Positions 34,337 to 42,652 are shown, numbered from the stretch's first letter. The stretch is 45,241 bases of DNA from Chthoniobacterales bacterium (GCA_015655545.1 JAATET010000057.1:1-45241), one strand, 5' to 3'. Numbers and translations: made by a program. Notes: generated by a model not told the origin, from the letters alone.

Positions 34337-35167
34337 ATGAAATTGTTCGTTACGGGCGCGGCTGGCTTTATAGGTTCGCATTTTGTGAATGCAGCCCATG
34401 CGGCAGGACATGAAGTCATAGCGCTGAGGCGTTCGCCGAAATCGGGTCCCCGCGTTCCGTTGTGTGTGCCGCCCCACTGGCTGGATCGCTCGATGGATAT
34501 TGTCCGCGGCGAGGATCTGGAGGGATGTGATGCGCTGGTGCATTTAGCCGCCCATACGCCCAACGTCCCCTACGACACCTTGGAAAACTGCCTGCATTGG
34601 AACGTTCTTGTTCCGCTTGGCCTCTTTCGACGCGCGGCCGAGGCAAATGTCACGCGGATCGTCGTGGCGGGAAGCTGTTTCGAATACGGACGCTCCGGAG
34701 AACGGTTCGAGTTCATCCCGCCGGATGCTCCGCTCGAGCCGACGCAAACCTACCCCGCCTCGAAGGCGGCGGCTTCAGTGGCTTTTTGCCAGCTGGCGAC
34801 CGAGTTGAATCTCCGGCTTTCCCTCCATCGCATTTTTCAGGTCTTCGGTGAAGGAGAGGCGGAGTCTCGTTTATGGCCCTCGTTGCGGCGGACCGCTTTT
34901 TCCGGTGCGGATTTGGAAATGACTGCCGCCGAGCAGGTGCGGGATTTTATTCCGGTCGAGGAAGTTGCGCGTCAGTTGCTGGAAAATTGCATGATCGCGG
35001 TGGCCCCCGGCGTCCCCCTCGTCAAAAATCTAGGCACGGGAAAACCGCAGAGCCTTCGCGATTTTGCTACATACTGGTGGAATCATTGGAATGCGCCCGG
35101 CCAATTGATTTTTGCGGCCAAGCCCTACCGCGCCGGAGAAGTGATGCGATACGTTCCGCAAATCTAG
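34337..35167 (+). CDS. NAD(P)-dependent sugar-nucleotide reductase/epimerase (extended SDR)
   Basis: A 276-aa NAD-dependent epimerase/dehydratase family protein: cofactor motif TGAAGFIGSHF (residues 6-16), DALVHLAAHTP, VAGSCFEYG and Y-P-A-S-K (TYPASKAAAS). In the order rfbF-rfbG-rfbH-epimerase-reductase it is the best candidate for the final 4-keto reductase giving the CDP-3,6-dideoxyhexose (as AscF or an abequose/paratose synthase). Which stereoisomer forms cannot be deduced. It starts 3 bases after the epimerase stop, so the two are probably coupled; its TAG stop begins a palindrome. Confidence 0.85.
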   Translation: MKLFVTGAAGFIGSHFVNAAHAAGHEVIALRRSPKSGPRVPLCVPPHWLDRSMDIVRGEDLEGCDALVHLAAHTPNVPYDTLENCLHWNVLVPLGLFRRAAEANVTRIVVAGSCFEYGRSGERFEFIPPDAPLEPTQTYPASKAAASVAFCQLATELNLRLSLHRIFQVFGEGEAESRLWPSLRRTAFSGADLEMTAAEQVRDFIPVEEVARQLLENCMIAVAPGVPLVKNLGTGKPQSLRDFATYWWNHWNAPGQLIFAAKPYRAGEVMRYVPQI

Positions 35168-35194
35168 AGGCTCTCATGTTCATGACAGCCTCTA
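35165..35194. repeat. Near-perfect palindrome ending the dideoxyhexose gene set
   Basis: A 14-bp arm TAGAGGCTCTCATG (35165-35178) is inverted at 35181-35194 with one mismatch and a two-base loop. Its left edge is the TAG stop of the reductase gene and its right edge is the TAG stop of the inverted gmd remnant, so two convergent reading frames end on the two arms. It has no T tract but could block transcription from both sides, or mark a recombination junction. Confidence 0.75.
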
Positions 35195-35310
35195 GCGTTG
35201 GCTGAGGAGCTTTTCCTGCCGGGCGAAGCTTCCAGTCGGCCTCGGTCATGATGCGGACCAATTCGGCGAAGCGCGGTTTTGGGTCCAAGCCAAACTTTTC
35301 CTTCGACTTC
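35192..35310 (-). pseudogene. Inverted remnant of a gmd 3' end
   Basis: On the minus strand this region encodes [20 protein letters not shown] then TEADWKL. It aligns with the C-terminus of the intact gmd at 29052-30110 ([27 protein letters not shown]). After one inserted base, the ending [10 protein letters not shown] and a TAG stop at 35192 also match (intact copy [10 protein letters not shown]). Only about 40 codons remain; the bases further upstream on that strand (35311-35390) do not match gmd. The DNA is clearly diverged from the intact copy, so it descends from another gmd allele rather than a recent copy. Confidence 0.85.
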
Positions 35311-35434
35311 GATGGATTCTTCGCTCTATTCCAAGGGGCGGAGCTTCCATGGGTATTTGACGCAAGAGCGAAAGTCATCCTCCTGTGAGTTGATTTGACT
35401 CATATGTGATCGAGCTGAAAATAGTACCTCGTTA

Positions 35435-36361
35435 ATGCTTTCCTCCCCTCCGGAATCGACTTCCACCTCGATGGTGAAACCGATGATCACTCCCCTGTAT
35501 CTGTGGGCAGCGATCGTCGCTTTTTGGATTCCAGCAGTGCGGCAGTGGAGCTACGATTGGAGCACGAATCCGCAATATTTTTACGGATGGGCGGTTCCGT
35601 TTCTGGCGGCTTATCTCATTTATGATCGATGGCCTCAACGTCCCGTGCCGGGTGTGGCGAAGGCGACCGGCTTCCTCATGGGATGCGCCATCCTGCTTGC
35701 TCTTCTTCAGATCCCGGCCCGTTGGTTTGGAGAGGCCAATTCCGATTGGTGGCCGGTATGGTGGCTGTATGCGGGGATCGTCACAGGGTGTTCCTTCATC
35801 CTCATCTACCTAGGAGGAGGGATGACATGGGCGCGTTATTTCGCCTTTCCGATCCTTTTTGTGCTCACCGCGGTGCCGTGGCCGACCTACTTTGAGATTC
35901 GATTCGTTCAGCGGCTCATGGGAGTGGATGCGGAAATCTCCGCCACGATCGCGTCGCTCATGGGGATACCAGCCATGGCGGTGGGGAATTTGATCCAGAC
36001 CCCTACGGGCGTCCTGGGGGTGAATGAAGCATGCAGCGGGATTCGCTCCCTCCAATCCTCCCTGATGGCCGCATTCTTTCTGACTGGACTTTACAGACTC
36101 AAGCTTGGCGGTGGTTTGCTTTTGGTGGCGCTCGGAGCCGCGATCGCTTTTGTCTGCAACGTCGTTCGTACCACCTTCCTCACTTATCAAGGAGCCATGA
36201 ATGGCATCGAGGCGGTCGGCCAATGGCATGATACGGCGGGTTTCGTCATCCTCGGAGTCGTCTTATTTTCCCTTTTCCTCATCAGTCGGTTTCTCGAGAA
36301 ATCTGAAATGAAAAGCGGGAAACTGAGCAGGGGAACTGTGACGCATGACTTCAAACAATAG
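35435..36361 (+). CDS. xrt: Exosortase (PEP-CTERM sorting transpeptidase)
   Basis: An inner-membrane cysteine protease/transpeptidase that processes PEP-CTERM proteins at the outer face of the membrane. The 308-aa product has about eight membrane segments and the full catalytic set: Cys200 in NEACSGIRS, Arg245 in CNVVRTTFL, and His265 in WHDTAGF. ATG at 35435 is used; internal ATGs at 35471 and 35483 are alternatives. The EpsI-like gene follows. The only PEP-CTERM substrate seen in this window is the tandem protein at 11823-13415. The exosortase subtype cannot be fixed by eye. Confidence 0.95.
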   Translation: MLSSPPESTSTSMVKPMITPLYLWAAIVAFWIPAVRQWSYDWSTNPQYFYGWAVPFLAAYLIYDRWPQRPVPGVAKATGFLMGCAILLALLQIPARWFGEANSDWWPVWWLYAGIVTGCSFILIYLGGGMTWARYFAFPILFVLTAVPWPTYFEIRFVQRLMGVDAEISATIASLMGIPAMAVGNLIQTPTGVLGVNEACSGIRSLQSSLMAAFFLTGLYRLKLGGGLLLVALGAAIAFVCNVVRTTFLTYQGAMNGIEAVGQWHDTAGFVILGVVLFSLFLISRFLEKSEMKSGKLSRGTVTHDFKQ

Positions 36362-36456
36362 GCGCATGAGCGTTTGCCATTTCGATCATGATGCATCGAA
36401 AGACGCGAAACGAGTTTCCGTGATTCGCCTTCCGGTTGTTTTTACTTTTTGAGTTT

Positions 36457-37119
36457 GTGAAACTTTTCCTCATTACCCTCATCGCGATATTTTTCACGGC
36501 GGAGATCGGAACCGAGGTCTGGTATCGCTGGCACGAGAAGGGTGCTGAGCGAAATCCGCCATGGAGCTTCCGGTGGCCGGATGATCCCGCTTCGCCCCTG
36601 CACGGCAAAATCCAAGGGTTTCAGGAGTTTCCCGTGGCTGGTGTCGATGTCCTTCATTTCGACCGCGCCCGCGGCGGTGCTTGGCGCGACGATGCCGGCA
36701 ACCAATGGATCATCAGCGTGCTGGAATGGAATCCCGGGGCAAAGGTCAGCGCGATGGATTCACGACACAACCCCATGATATGCCTGCCGTCCACCGGCAT
36801 GGTGCTCGACAAGCAGCTCGGTGAGGTTGTCGCTCCGAGCGATGCGGGTCCCGTCAAGTTCCAAGGCTATCAGTTCGAACAGGATGGCAAGCCGGTATAT
36901 GTTTTTTCCTCGGTGATTCGACCGCTCAAATTGCCGGAAGGCACCTATCGCAGCGGCAAATGGGAGCGACGCATCACACAATTCGAAAAGGCGCTCAATG
37001 GCAACCGCCAGAGTCCGGAACGCATCGTGCTGATCGCCATTCAGGGCTCGCGCTCGCCGAAAGAGGCGGAGGACATGCTCCAAAAGGAATTTCCCTCGTT
37101 GGTTCGGCCGGTTTCCTGA
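36457..37119 (+). CDS. EpsI-like exosortase-associated protein
   Basis: A 220-aa protein with one N-terminal membrane segment (VKLFLITLIAIFFTAEIG) and an outer domain of the EpsI (DUF3485-like) type. The typical middle NPMICLPSTGMVL, the VFSSVIRPLKLPEGTYRSGK segment and a C-terminal ERIVLIAIQGSRSP are present. EpsI-like proteins go with exosortases, fused or adjacent; their exact role is unresolved. Start: GTG at 36457, since no ATG fits; a TTG at 36436 would add seven residues. A partial second copy of the C-terminal 65 codons lies at 37990-38191, beyond the toxin-antitoxin pair. Confidence 0.85.
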   Translation: MKLFLITLIAIFFTAEIGTEVWYRWHEKGAERNPPWSFRWPDDPASPLHGKIQGFQEFPVAGVDVLHFDRARGGAWRDDAGNQWIISVLEWNPGAKVSAMDSRHNPMICLPSTGMVLDKQLGEVVAPSDAGPVKFQGYQFEQDGKPVYVFSSVIRPLKLPEGTYRSGKWERRITQFEKALNGNRQSPERIVLIAIQGSRSPKEAEDMLQKEFPSLVRPVS

Positions 37120-37192
37120 TGGCTTGGCCAGTGGCAGGAGATAGCGCGCTACTACGAAGGAATCGATTTCACCGAACGACTCACAACCAACC

Positions 37193-37221
37193 TTGACATC
37201 ATTCTTACAGCGCGTCATAAT
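37193..37221 (+). promoter_or_regulatory. Near-consensus sigma-70-type promoter of the toxin-antitoxin pair
   Basis: TTGACA (37193-37198, perfect -35) and CATAAT (37216-37221, 5 of 6 for the -10) are separated by exactly 17 bases. The predicted start of transcription, about 7 bases after the -10, falls on the A of the antitoxin ATG at 37228, which would make the mRNA leaderless. Confidence 0.8.
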
Positions 37222-37227
37222 TGATGT

Positions 37228-37482
37228 ATGATAAGAACGCAGATTCAGCTTCCTGATCCGCTGTATCGCGAGGTTCAACGCGTGGCTCGTGAGCAGGATT
37301 GGAGCATCGCGGAGGTTTTGCGTCGCGGGGCGGAAGTTGTCACGTGCGCCTATCCTGCGGTCAATGCCGAAGAGGGCGAAAAGTGGCGATTGCCTCGGCC
37401 GCTTGGAGCAAGGCTGTTGATTGCCGATCCTGAGGCTTTGAGCCTCGCGACGAGAGGAGACCAGGAGCCGCGGTTGGGATGA
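37228..37482 (+). CDS. Ribbon-helix-helix antitoxin (VapB-like)
   Basis: An 84-aa protein beginning MIRTQIQLPDPLYREVQRVA, with a basic beta-strand followed by two helices ending in SIAEVLRRGAE, the ribbon-helix-helix fold that binds its own operator. The C-terminal tail would wrap the toxin. It is followed by the PIN toxin with an ATGA overlap (37479-37482). The near-consensus promoter just upstream leaves no room for a leader and so no ribosome binding site. The pair is inserted between the EpsI gene and a decayed epsI end. Confidence 0.85.
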   Translation: MIRTQIQLPDPLYREVQRVAREQDWSIAEVLRRGAEVVTCAYPAVNAEEGEKWRLPRPLGARLLIADPEALSLATRGDQEPRLG

Positions 37483-37916
37483 TCGGGATCGATACGAACA
37501 TTCTGATTTATGCGCGCGCCGCCAATTCTCCCTGGCAGGCGTCCGCGGTGGCTTTTCTCGAGAGCCTTGCCATGGATCCGAACGTGGCCATCGCGGAATT
37601 GGTGATGGTGGAATTTTATCTGGCCTTGCGAAATCCCGCCGTGTTTTCGCCGCCATTGAACGCGGAAGAAGCGGTTGCGGAGTGCGAGATTTTCCGGAGG
37701 CATCCGCGCTGGGCGATCGTCGAGAACGCCCGGGTGATGGACGGCGTGTGGAAGGAAGCGGCTCGACCCGGCTTTCCCCGCCGGGGAATTATCGATGCGC
37801 GCCTGGCGAAAACGCTCCAGGCGCATCGCGTGACGGATTTTGCCACGGCAAACACAAGGGACTTTTTGAACCTTGGATTCAAACGAGTCTGGAATCCTTT
37901 GGTCGTGGAAGCCTGA
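37479..37916 (+). CDS. PIN-domain ribonuclease toxin (VapC-like)
   Basis: A 145-aa PIN-domain RNase. Candidate metal-binding acids are Asp5 in IGIDTN, Glu in ELVMVEFYLAL, Asp in GIIDARLAKTLQ, and Asp in TANTRDF near the end, the usual PIN pattern. Toxins of this family cleave tRNA or rRNA when the antitoxin is lost. Its ATG overlaps the antitoxin stop. The gene ends just before the epsI remnant. Confidence 0.9.
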   Translation: MIGIDTNILIYARAANSPWQASAVAFLESLAMDPNVAIAELVMVEFYLALRNPAVFSPPLNAEEAVAECEIFRRHPRWAIVENARVMDGVWKEAARPGFPRRGIIDARLAKTLQAHRVTDFATANTRDFLNLGFKRVWNPLVVEA

Positions 37917-37989
37917 GACCGCTATCGACAACTCCGGTAAAGTCAGCACCTCGCCTGATCCTGCGCCTTGCGAAGAAGTGATGGGTGAT

Positions 37990-38191
37990 TCGCCGCTCAA
38001 ATTGCCGGAAGGCACCTACCGAAGCGGAAAGTGGAAGCGCCGCATCACCCAGTTCGAACGTGCTCGGTATGGTAATCGCCAGAGCCCGGAAACGCATCCT
38101 GCTCATCGCAGTCGAGGGGCAAAAATCCTCTGCCAGCGCCGAGGAAGCCCTGAAGGAGACGCTGCCTTATTGGATAAAACGGAAGCCCTAG
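37990..38191 (+). pseudogene. Decayed 3' end of a second epsI-like gene
   Basis: Translated in frame this starts PLKLPEGTYRSGKWKRR and ITQFERARYGNRQSPE. After one inserted A near 38091 it continues RILLIAVEGQKSSASAEEAL and ends KETLPYWIKRKP at 38191. The intact EpsI-like protein at 36457 has PLKLPEGTYRSGKWERR, ITQFEKALNGNRQSPE and RIVLIAIQGSRSP in the same order. Nothing upstream of PLKLPEG matches. The copies have diverged, so this is an old paralogue. The 226 bases that follow, up to 38417, hold an open stretch (TKYYSFVVKAMRREVLYYKH) of unknown meaning. Confidence 0.8.
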
Positions 38192-38417
38192 CCGCTCAAT
38201 GGGTGTGGCGCTCCGCAATGGAAACGTCGAAAGATACGAAATATTACAGCTTCGTGGTCAAGGCGATGCGGCGAGAGGTGCTTTACTACAAGCATGGCCT
38301 TCGCACGCAGAGCCTTGCAGATCTTCAAAATAGCGCATCGAACATTTTGCAAACCTTCAGGAGAGGGAAAAGTTACCTTTTTCTGAACAAGTCTTTAAAT
38401 CAAAGTAGCCCGAAAAT

Positions 38418-39284
38418 ATGAAACCACCAAGAGTCATTGCCGAAGTCGGCTGCAACCACAAGGGAGATATGGCCATTGCCAAGGAGCTTATCATGGTCGG
38501 CGCGACGTTCTGCAAGGCCGACGTTATCAAGTTCCAAAAACGCCATCCTCGCGAGCTGCTCACCGAGGAGCAGTATCACGCGCCGCATCCGAACCCCATG
38601 CACGCCTACGGCGAAACCTATGGCGCTCATCGCGAATTCCTCGAGTTTTCGCCCGATCAGCATCGGATACTTAAGGCTTGGTGCGAGGAGTTCGGGGCAG
38701 AATACAGCACGTCCGTGTGGGATCTCACTTCCGCGAAGGAAATCGTCCCACTGCAGCCCGCGTTGCTGAAGATCCCCTCCGCCTGCAATCTTCACTTTCC
38801 CATGCTCACATATCTCTGCGAGAACTACGGTGGAGAGATTCACCTTTCCTTTGGCATGACGACGCACGAAGAGGAGGAGCGCATCGTCTCGTTTTTCGAG
38901 GCCAAGGGACGCGCCAAGGACGTTGTTCTTTACTCTTGCACTTCGGGCTATCCCGTTGCTTTCGAGGATATTTGTCTTCTAGAGATCGTTCGCCTGAAGG
39001 AAAAATTCGGTTCCCGTGTGAAAGAGATTGGCTTCTCGGGTCACCATCTTGGCATTGCCGCAGATGTGGCGGCGATCCCGCTGGGGGCAACATGGGTGGA
39101 GCGCCACTTCACGCTGGATCGCACCTGGAAAGGAACGGATCACGCCGCATCCTTGGAGCCCGATGGCATGCGCCGCCTCTGCCGGGATATCAACCATGTG
39201 GCCGCAGCTCTGGAGTATAAAAAGACCGAACTTCTCGAGGTGGAAAAGACGCAGCGGGATAAGCTGAAATGGGTTGCGCGCTAG
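38418..39284 (+). CDS. NeuB-family nonulosonate synthase, short form
   Basis: Condenses phosphoenolpyruvate with a six-carbon sugar to give a nine-carbon sialic-acid-like acid. The 288-aa product has AEVGCNHKGDMAIAKELI, DVIKFQKRHPRELLTEEQY, FGAEYSTSVWDL, GFSGHHLGIAADVAAIPLGA and VERHFTLDRTWKGTDHAASL. The C-terminal SAF antifreeze-like domain of true NeuB (about 60 residues) is absent. Short forms like this occur in Kdn-type pathways as well as others (family knowledge). It starts a plus-strand run with the CMP-transferase/phosphatase fusion 4 bases later. Confidence 0.9.
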   Translation: MKPPRVIAEVGCNHKGDMAIAKELIMVGATFCKADVIKFQKRHPRELLTEEQYHAPHPNPMHAYGETYGAHREFLEFSPDQHRILKAWCEEFGAEYSTSVWDLTSAKEIVPLQPALLKIPSACNLHFPMLTYLCENYGGEIHLSFGMTTHEEEERIVSFFEAKGRAKDVVLYSCTSGYPVAFEDICLLEIVRLKEKFGSRVKEIGFSGHHLGIAADVAAIPLGATWVERHFTLDRTWKGTDHAASLEPDGMRRLCRDINHVAAALEYKKTELLEVEKTQRDKLKWVAR

Positions 39285-39288
39285 AGGA

Positions 39289-40545
39289 ATGAGAACCATC
39301 GCTTTCATTCCGCTGAGAGGTGGCAGCAAGAGCATTCCGCTCAAGAACATCAAAGCGATTGCGGGTAAGCCCCTCTGTCTGTGGGTGATTGAGGCCGCCG
39401 TTGCGTGTCCGGCGATTGATAGAGTCTTTGTTGCGACTGATTCCCCAGAGATTGCCGAGATTGCTCGGGGCATCGAGAGCGAAAAGCTTGAAATTGTGGG
39501 CCGTAGTGCGGAATCGGCCAGCGACACCGCGATCACGGAATCAGTGATGCTTGAGTTTGCAGCGACACGCGAGTTTGACCGTATCGTGCTTATTCAGGCT
39601 ACTTCTCCGCTACTCCGTTCGGAGGATTTATGTGCCGGCTTTGAGGAGCTATCGCGAACCAGTGCTGATAGTTTGCTCTCGGTCGTAGAGCAAAAGCGCT
39701 TTATCTGGAATCGCAATGACTCTGGATTGGCGACGCCTGTGAACTACGACTTCCGGGCGCGCCCGCGTCGGCAGGAATTTTCTCCCTATTTTGTGGAAAA
39801 TGGAGCCTTCTATATTTGTTCCCGGGCTGGCCTTTTACAAGCGAAATGCCGCCTTTCTGGCCGGATCGCCCTCCATGCGATGCCTGAGGAAACCTACTAC
39901 GAACTGGATGAGCCCGCCGACTGGGCCATCGTCGAAAGCCTGCTTGGTCAGCGTAGATCGGTGAACGGCCGGGAGTCTGTATGCAAGGAAGGGCGGATTC
40001 TGGATCCCGCCGAGTTCGCGTGCCGGGCCTCGCGGATCAAACTCTTTTTGACTGATGTGGATGGCGTGTTGACCGACGCCGGGATGTATTATTCCGAATT
40101 GGGTGACGAGTTGAAGAAATTCAATACCCGCGACGGCAAAGGAATCGAATTGTTGCGCAAAGCCGGGATTCAGACCGGTATCATCACCACCGAGAATACG
40201 AAGATTGTTGAACGCCGTGCCGCGAAGCTGAAGATGGACCACCTTATTCAGGAGGCGCACGATAAGATGCCAGCGCTGACCTCCATTCTGAAAAAAACCG
40301 GTTTCTCTCCCGAGGAAGTGGCCTATATCGGTGACGACCTTGCGGATATTCCGGTGTTAAAAGCCGTTGGTTTCTCGGCTTGCCCGGCAGATGCTGTTGC
40401 CGAGGTCCGTGCCGTCGTGCATTTCTGTTGCCAGGCAAACGGGGGAGATGGTGCGGTGCGCGAGTTTACGGAAGTGCTTCTTGAGTCGAGAAAAGACGAT
40501 AAGTGGCAGAGGTCTCAATCTTCTCTCAGAACCGATATGAACTGA
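39289..40545 (+). CDS. CMP-nonulosonate synthetase fused to a KdsC-like HAD phosphatase
   Basis: A 418-aa two-domain enzyme. The N-terminal half is an acylneuraminate cytidylyltransferase (FIPLRGGSKSIPLKNIKAI, FVATDSPEIAEIA, LIQATSPLLRSEDL, YYELDEPADW). The C-terminal half, from about residue 240, is a HAD phosphatase of the KdsC type (FLTDVDGVLTDAGMYY, FNTRDGKGIELLRKAG, IITTENTKIVERRAA, YIGDDLADIPVL). The phosphatase would remove the phosphate left by a NeuB-9-phosphate-type product and the cytidylyltransferase would activate the acid. ATG at 39289 was chosen over a TTG at 39274. It is 4 bases after the synthase gene. Confidence 0.92.
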   Translation: MRTIAFIPLRGGSKSIPLKNIKAIAGKPLCLWVIEAAVACPAIDRVFVATDSPEIAEIARGIESEKLEIVGRSAESASDTAITESVMLEFAATREFDRIVLIQATSPLLRSEDLCAGFEELSRTSADSLLSVVEQKRFIWNRNDSGLATPVNYDFRARPRRQEFSPYFVENGAFYICSRAGLLQAKCRLSGRIALHAMPEETYYELDEPADWAIVESLLGQRRSVNGRESVCKEGRILDPAEFACRASRIKLFLTDVDGVLTDAGMYYSELGDELKKFNTRDGKGIELLRKAGIQTGIITTENTKIVERRAAKLKMDHLIQEAHDKMPALTSILKKTGFSPEEVAYIGDDLADIPVLKAVGFSACPADAVAEVRAVVHFCCQANGGDGAVREFTEVLLESRKDDKWQRSQSSLRTDMN

Positions 40546-40574
40546 GCTGTGACAGCCTCGTTTGAAGCTCCAGC

Positions 40575-42044
40575 ATGACTTTGAAAGTAGAGTCTGTTTC
40601 CAGTAAAGCGAATTCAGGTTTTTTGTGGTCGGCAGCGGAACGCTGGTCAGCCCAGATATTCAGCTTCGTCGCATTAGTTGTCCTTGCTCGGCTGCTTACG
40701 CCGGAATCGTTCGGTGTTGTGGCAACTGCAACGATATTGGTCTCGTCGTGCTTGCTAATCACCGAGCAGGGGTTGGGGGATGCGCTCGTTCAGCGACGAG
40801 AGGTTGATGACCTCCATTATTCAAGTGTCTTCTGGCTCAATCTAGCGATTGCTGCCGTATGTGCTGTCGCTCTTTTCGGCGCGGCGGGAATCCTTTCAAG
40901 CTGGCTGAAAATGCCGAAATTGATTCCGGTCATTCAAGTGCTTAGTGTGGTTCCCCTCATAAATGCGACCTCAAAGGTGCACGAAGCGATGCTGCGGCGG
41001 AATTTGGAATTTCGCGGCCTCGCAGTCCGACGAGTTGCAAGCTCCTTCGTGGGACTGATCGTTGCAATCACGACGGCGCTATTCGGGTTCGGCGCGATGA
41101 GTCTCGTTTTTCAGCAGATTACAGCGGAGACGGTGGGATGTATCGTCCTCTGGCACCAGACGGCATGGCGGCCATCGATTGCATTTTCAAAAGTGCGTAT
41201 TCAGCAGCTTTTGGGTTTCGGGACATCGATGTTCATTCTTTCCATCGTGACCATGCTCAATACCCGGGTTGACGACATGGCAATCTCAATCAATCTTGGC
41301 GCGGCTGTCCTTGGAATTTATACCGTGGCTTATGGCTTCCTCCGTGCCATCAATGGCGGCTTTAACGGCATTGTCCTTCGAGTCGCTTTTTCTCAATTTT
41401 GCCGATTGCAGGACCAAGCCGAAGCCATAAAAGCAGGATTCCGGGGGACTTTTCGTATGGCGGCATACTCCGGATTCATTGTGTTTACCCTTTTGGCGCT
41501 CGGGGCAAATGACCTGATCCATCTTATGTTCGGTCAAAAATGGAGGGGAGCGGATGTGATCATGCGGATATTGACACTTAGTGCATTTTTCCAGCTGCCG
41601 ACCTCATTTATCATGGTTTACTTACGGTCAGTAGGGTTTCCTCACCTCAACACGGGCTTCATGATAGGACTGGTCGCCATTCTTGCATTGGGGGTTTTCG
41701 GCTTTGTCGGATATGGTATTGTTGCGGTCGCATGGGTTGTTACCGGCGTGACGATTTTGGGATTCTTTGTGGCCCTCTATCTGGGAGCAAGAGTTTCGGC
41801 TCTCAGATTCTCGTGGTTTGGAACAGCTCTCTTTCTTGCATCCATAGCCTCTGGCGCCGCCGCTACGGGTGGACTTTTAGTTAAATGTCTACTCTCGACT
41901 GCGGAAGGGTGGCTGCGGTTATCCTTATCTTCCCTCTGCGGTTTTTTCATTTATTTGGCGGTTGTTCTCGCCTGCGACAAAGAATTACGAGAAAAGATTG
42001 GTAGTTTACTTTGGGGTTTTACGACTCGGATGGTGCTGAGATGA
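40575..42044 (+). CDS. Wzx-type lipid-linked oligosaccharide flippase
   Basis: A 489-aa polytopic membrane protein (about 12 segments) of the polysaccharide-transporter/MOP family. The N-terminus SGFLWSAAERWSAQIFSFVALVVLARLLTPESFG has the usual 'LARLLTPEDFG' signature, and SCLLITEQGLGDALVQRREV follows. It would move a lipid-linked repeat unit across the inner membrane. ATG at 40575 is the only suitable start. It points to a Wzx/Wzy-dependent assembly route together with the ligase/polymerase at 21268 and the Wza/Wzc genes. Confidence 0.92.
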   Translation: MTLKVESVSSKANSGFLWSAAERWSAQIFSFVALVVLARLLTPESFGVVATATILVSSCLLITEQGLGDALVQRREVDDLHYSSVFWLNLAIAAVCAVALFGAAGILSSWLKMPKLIPVIQVLSVVPLINATSKVHEAMLRRNLEFRGLAVRRVASSFVGLIVAITTALFGFGAMSLVFQQITAETVGCIVLWHQTAWRPSIAFSKVRIQQLLGFGTSMFILSIVTMLNTRVDDMAISINLGAAVLGIYTVAYGFLRAINGGFNGIVLRVAFSQFCRLQDQAEAIKAGFRGTFRMAAYSGFIVFTLLALGANDLIHLMFGQKWRGADVIMRILTLSAFFQLPTSFIMVYLRSVGFPHLNTGFMIGLVAILALGVFGFVGYGIVAVAWVVTGVTILGFFVALYLGARVSALRFSWFGTALFLASIASGAAATGGLLVKCLLSTAEGWLRLSLSSLCGFFIYLAVVLACDKELREKIGSLLWGFTTRMVLR

Positions 42045-42115
42045 AGGATGGCAACATAATAATGTCAATTCAGCTAAATCAATGAACAAAATCGAAATGG
42101 TAACATGGATCGGCG

Positions 42116-42652
42116 ATGATCCTTTGGAGCGTGGACTCTATTGTTTTGTACATAATCGCTAAATATAAGCGTCGATTTAAAACGTGGCTTTTTACCCGAT
42201 TAGCTTTACGAAATGTGAAAGCGTATGGCTACCCGATTCGGGTGAACAATCGTTCACATTTTACCAGCAAGACTGTTTTGGGCAACAATGTTCATTTTAA
42301 TGGCATTGAAATTCAGGGGTGTGGGAAGGTGGTCATTGGTCACAATTTTCACTCAGGGCCCGATTGCCTTCTGATCACATCGTTTCATAATTATGATTCT
42401 GGGGGGGCATTACCTTACGACCATACGAATATTGACCGTGGTATCTCGATTGAAGACAACGTTTGGATTGGGAGTCGTGTCATTATCCTCGGCGGGGTGA
42501 CGATCGGCGAGGGCGCGGTCATTCAAGCGGGCGCAGTTGTAGTTAAGAGTATTCCCAAACTTGGAATTGCCGGCGGAAACCCCGCAAAGGTATTTAAAAT
42601 GCGAGATGTCGAGCATTATGAACGATTGAAGCGAGAGGGAAAATTTCATTAA
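42116..42652 (+). CDS. Hexapeptide-repeat O-acetyltransferase (LbH family)
   Basis: A 178-aa left-handed beta-helix acyltransferase. Hexapeptide repeats run from about residue 50 to 150 (VVIGHNFHSGPDCLLI, ISIEDNVWIGSRVIILGGVTIG, AVIQAGAVVVKSI), ending with GIAGGNPAKVFKMRD, typical of CatB/WbbJ-like sugar O-acetyltransferases. It would modify a sugar of the exopolysaccharide with acetyl-CoA. It directly abuts the next gene (stop 42652, start 42653). Local base composition starts to become AT-rich here. Confidence 0.9.
   Translation: MILWSVDSIVLYIIAKYKRRFKTWLFTRLALRNVKAYGYPIRVNNRSHFTSKTVLGNNVHFNGIEIQGCGKVVIGHNFHSGPDCLLITSFHNYDSGGALPYDHTNIDRGISIEDNVWIGSRVIILGGVTIGEGAVIQAGAVVVKSIPKLGIAGGNPAKVFKMRDVEHYERLKREGKFH

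Noticed and set aside
36345-36452. 35-codon ORF overlapping the exosortase 3' end and ending 5 bases before the EpsI-like start
   Set aside because: Could couple translation of the two genes, but it has no family features and its length is within chance.
37873-38421. 182-codon ORF spanning the epsI remnant
   Set aside because: It joins the end of the toxin gene in another frame, the epsI remnant and unassigned sequence; only the remnant part shows homology.
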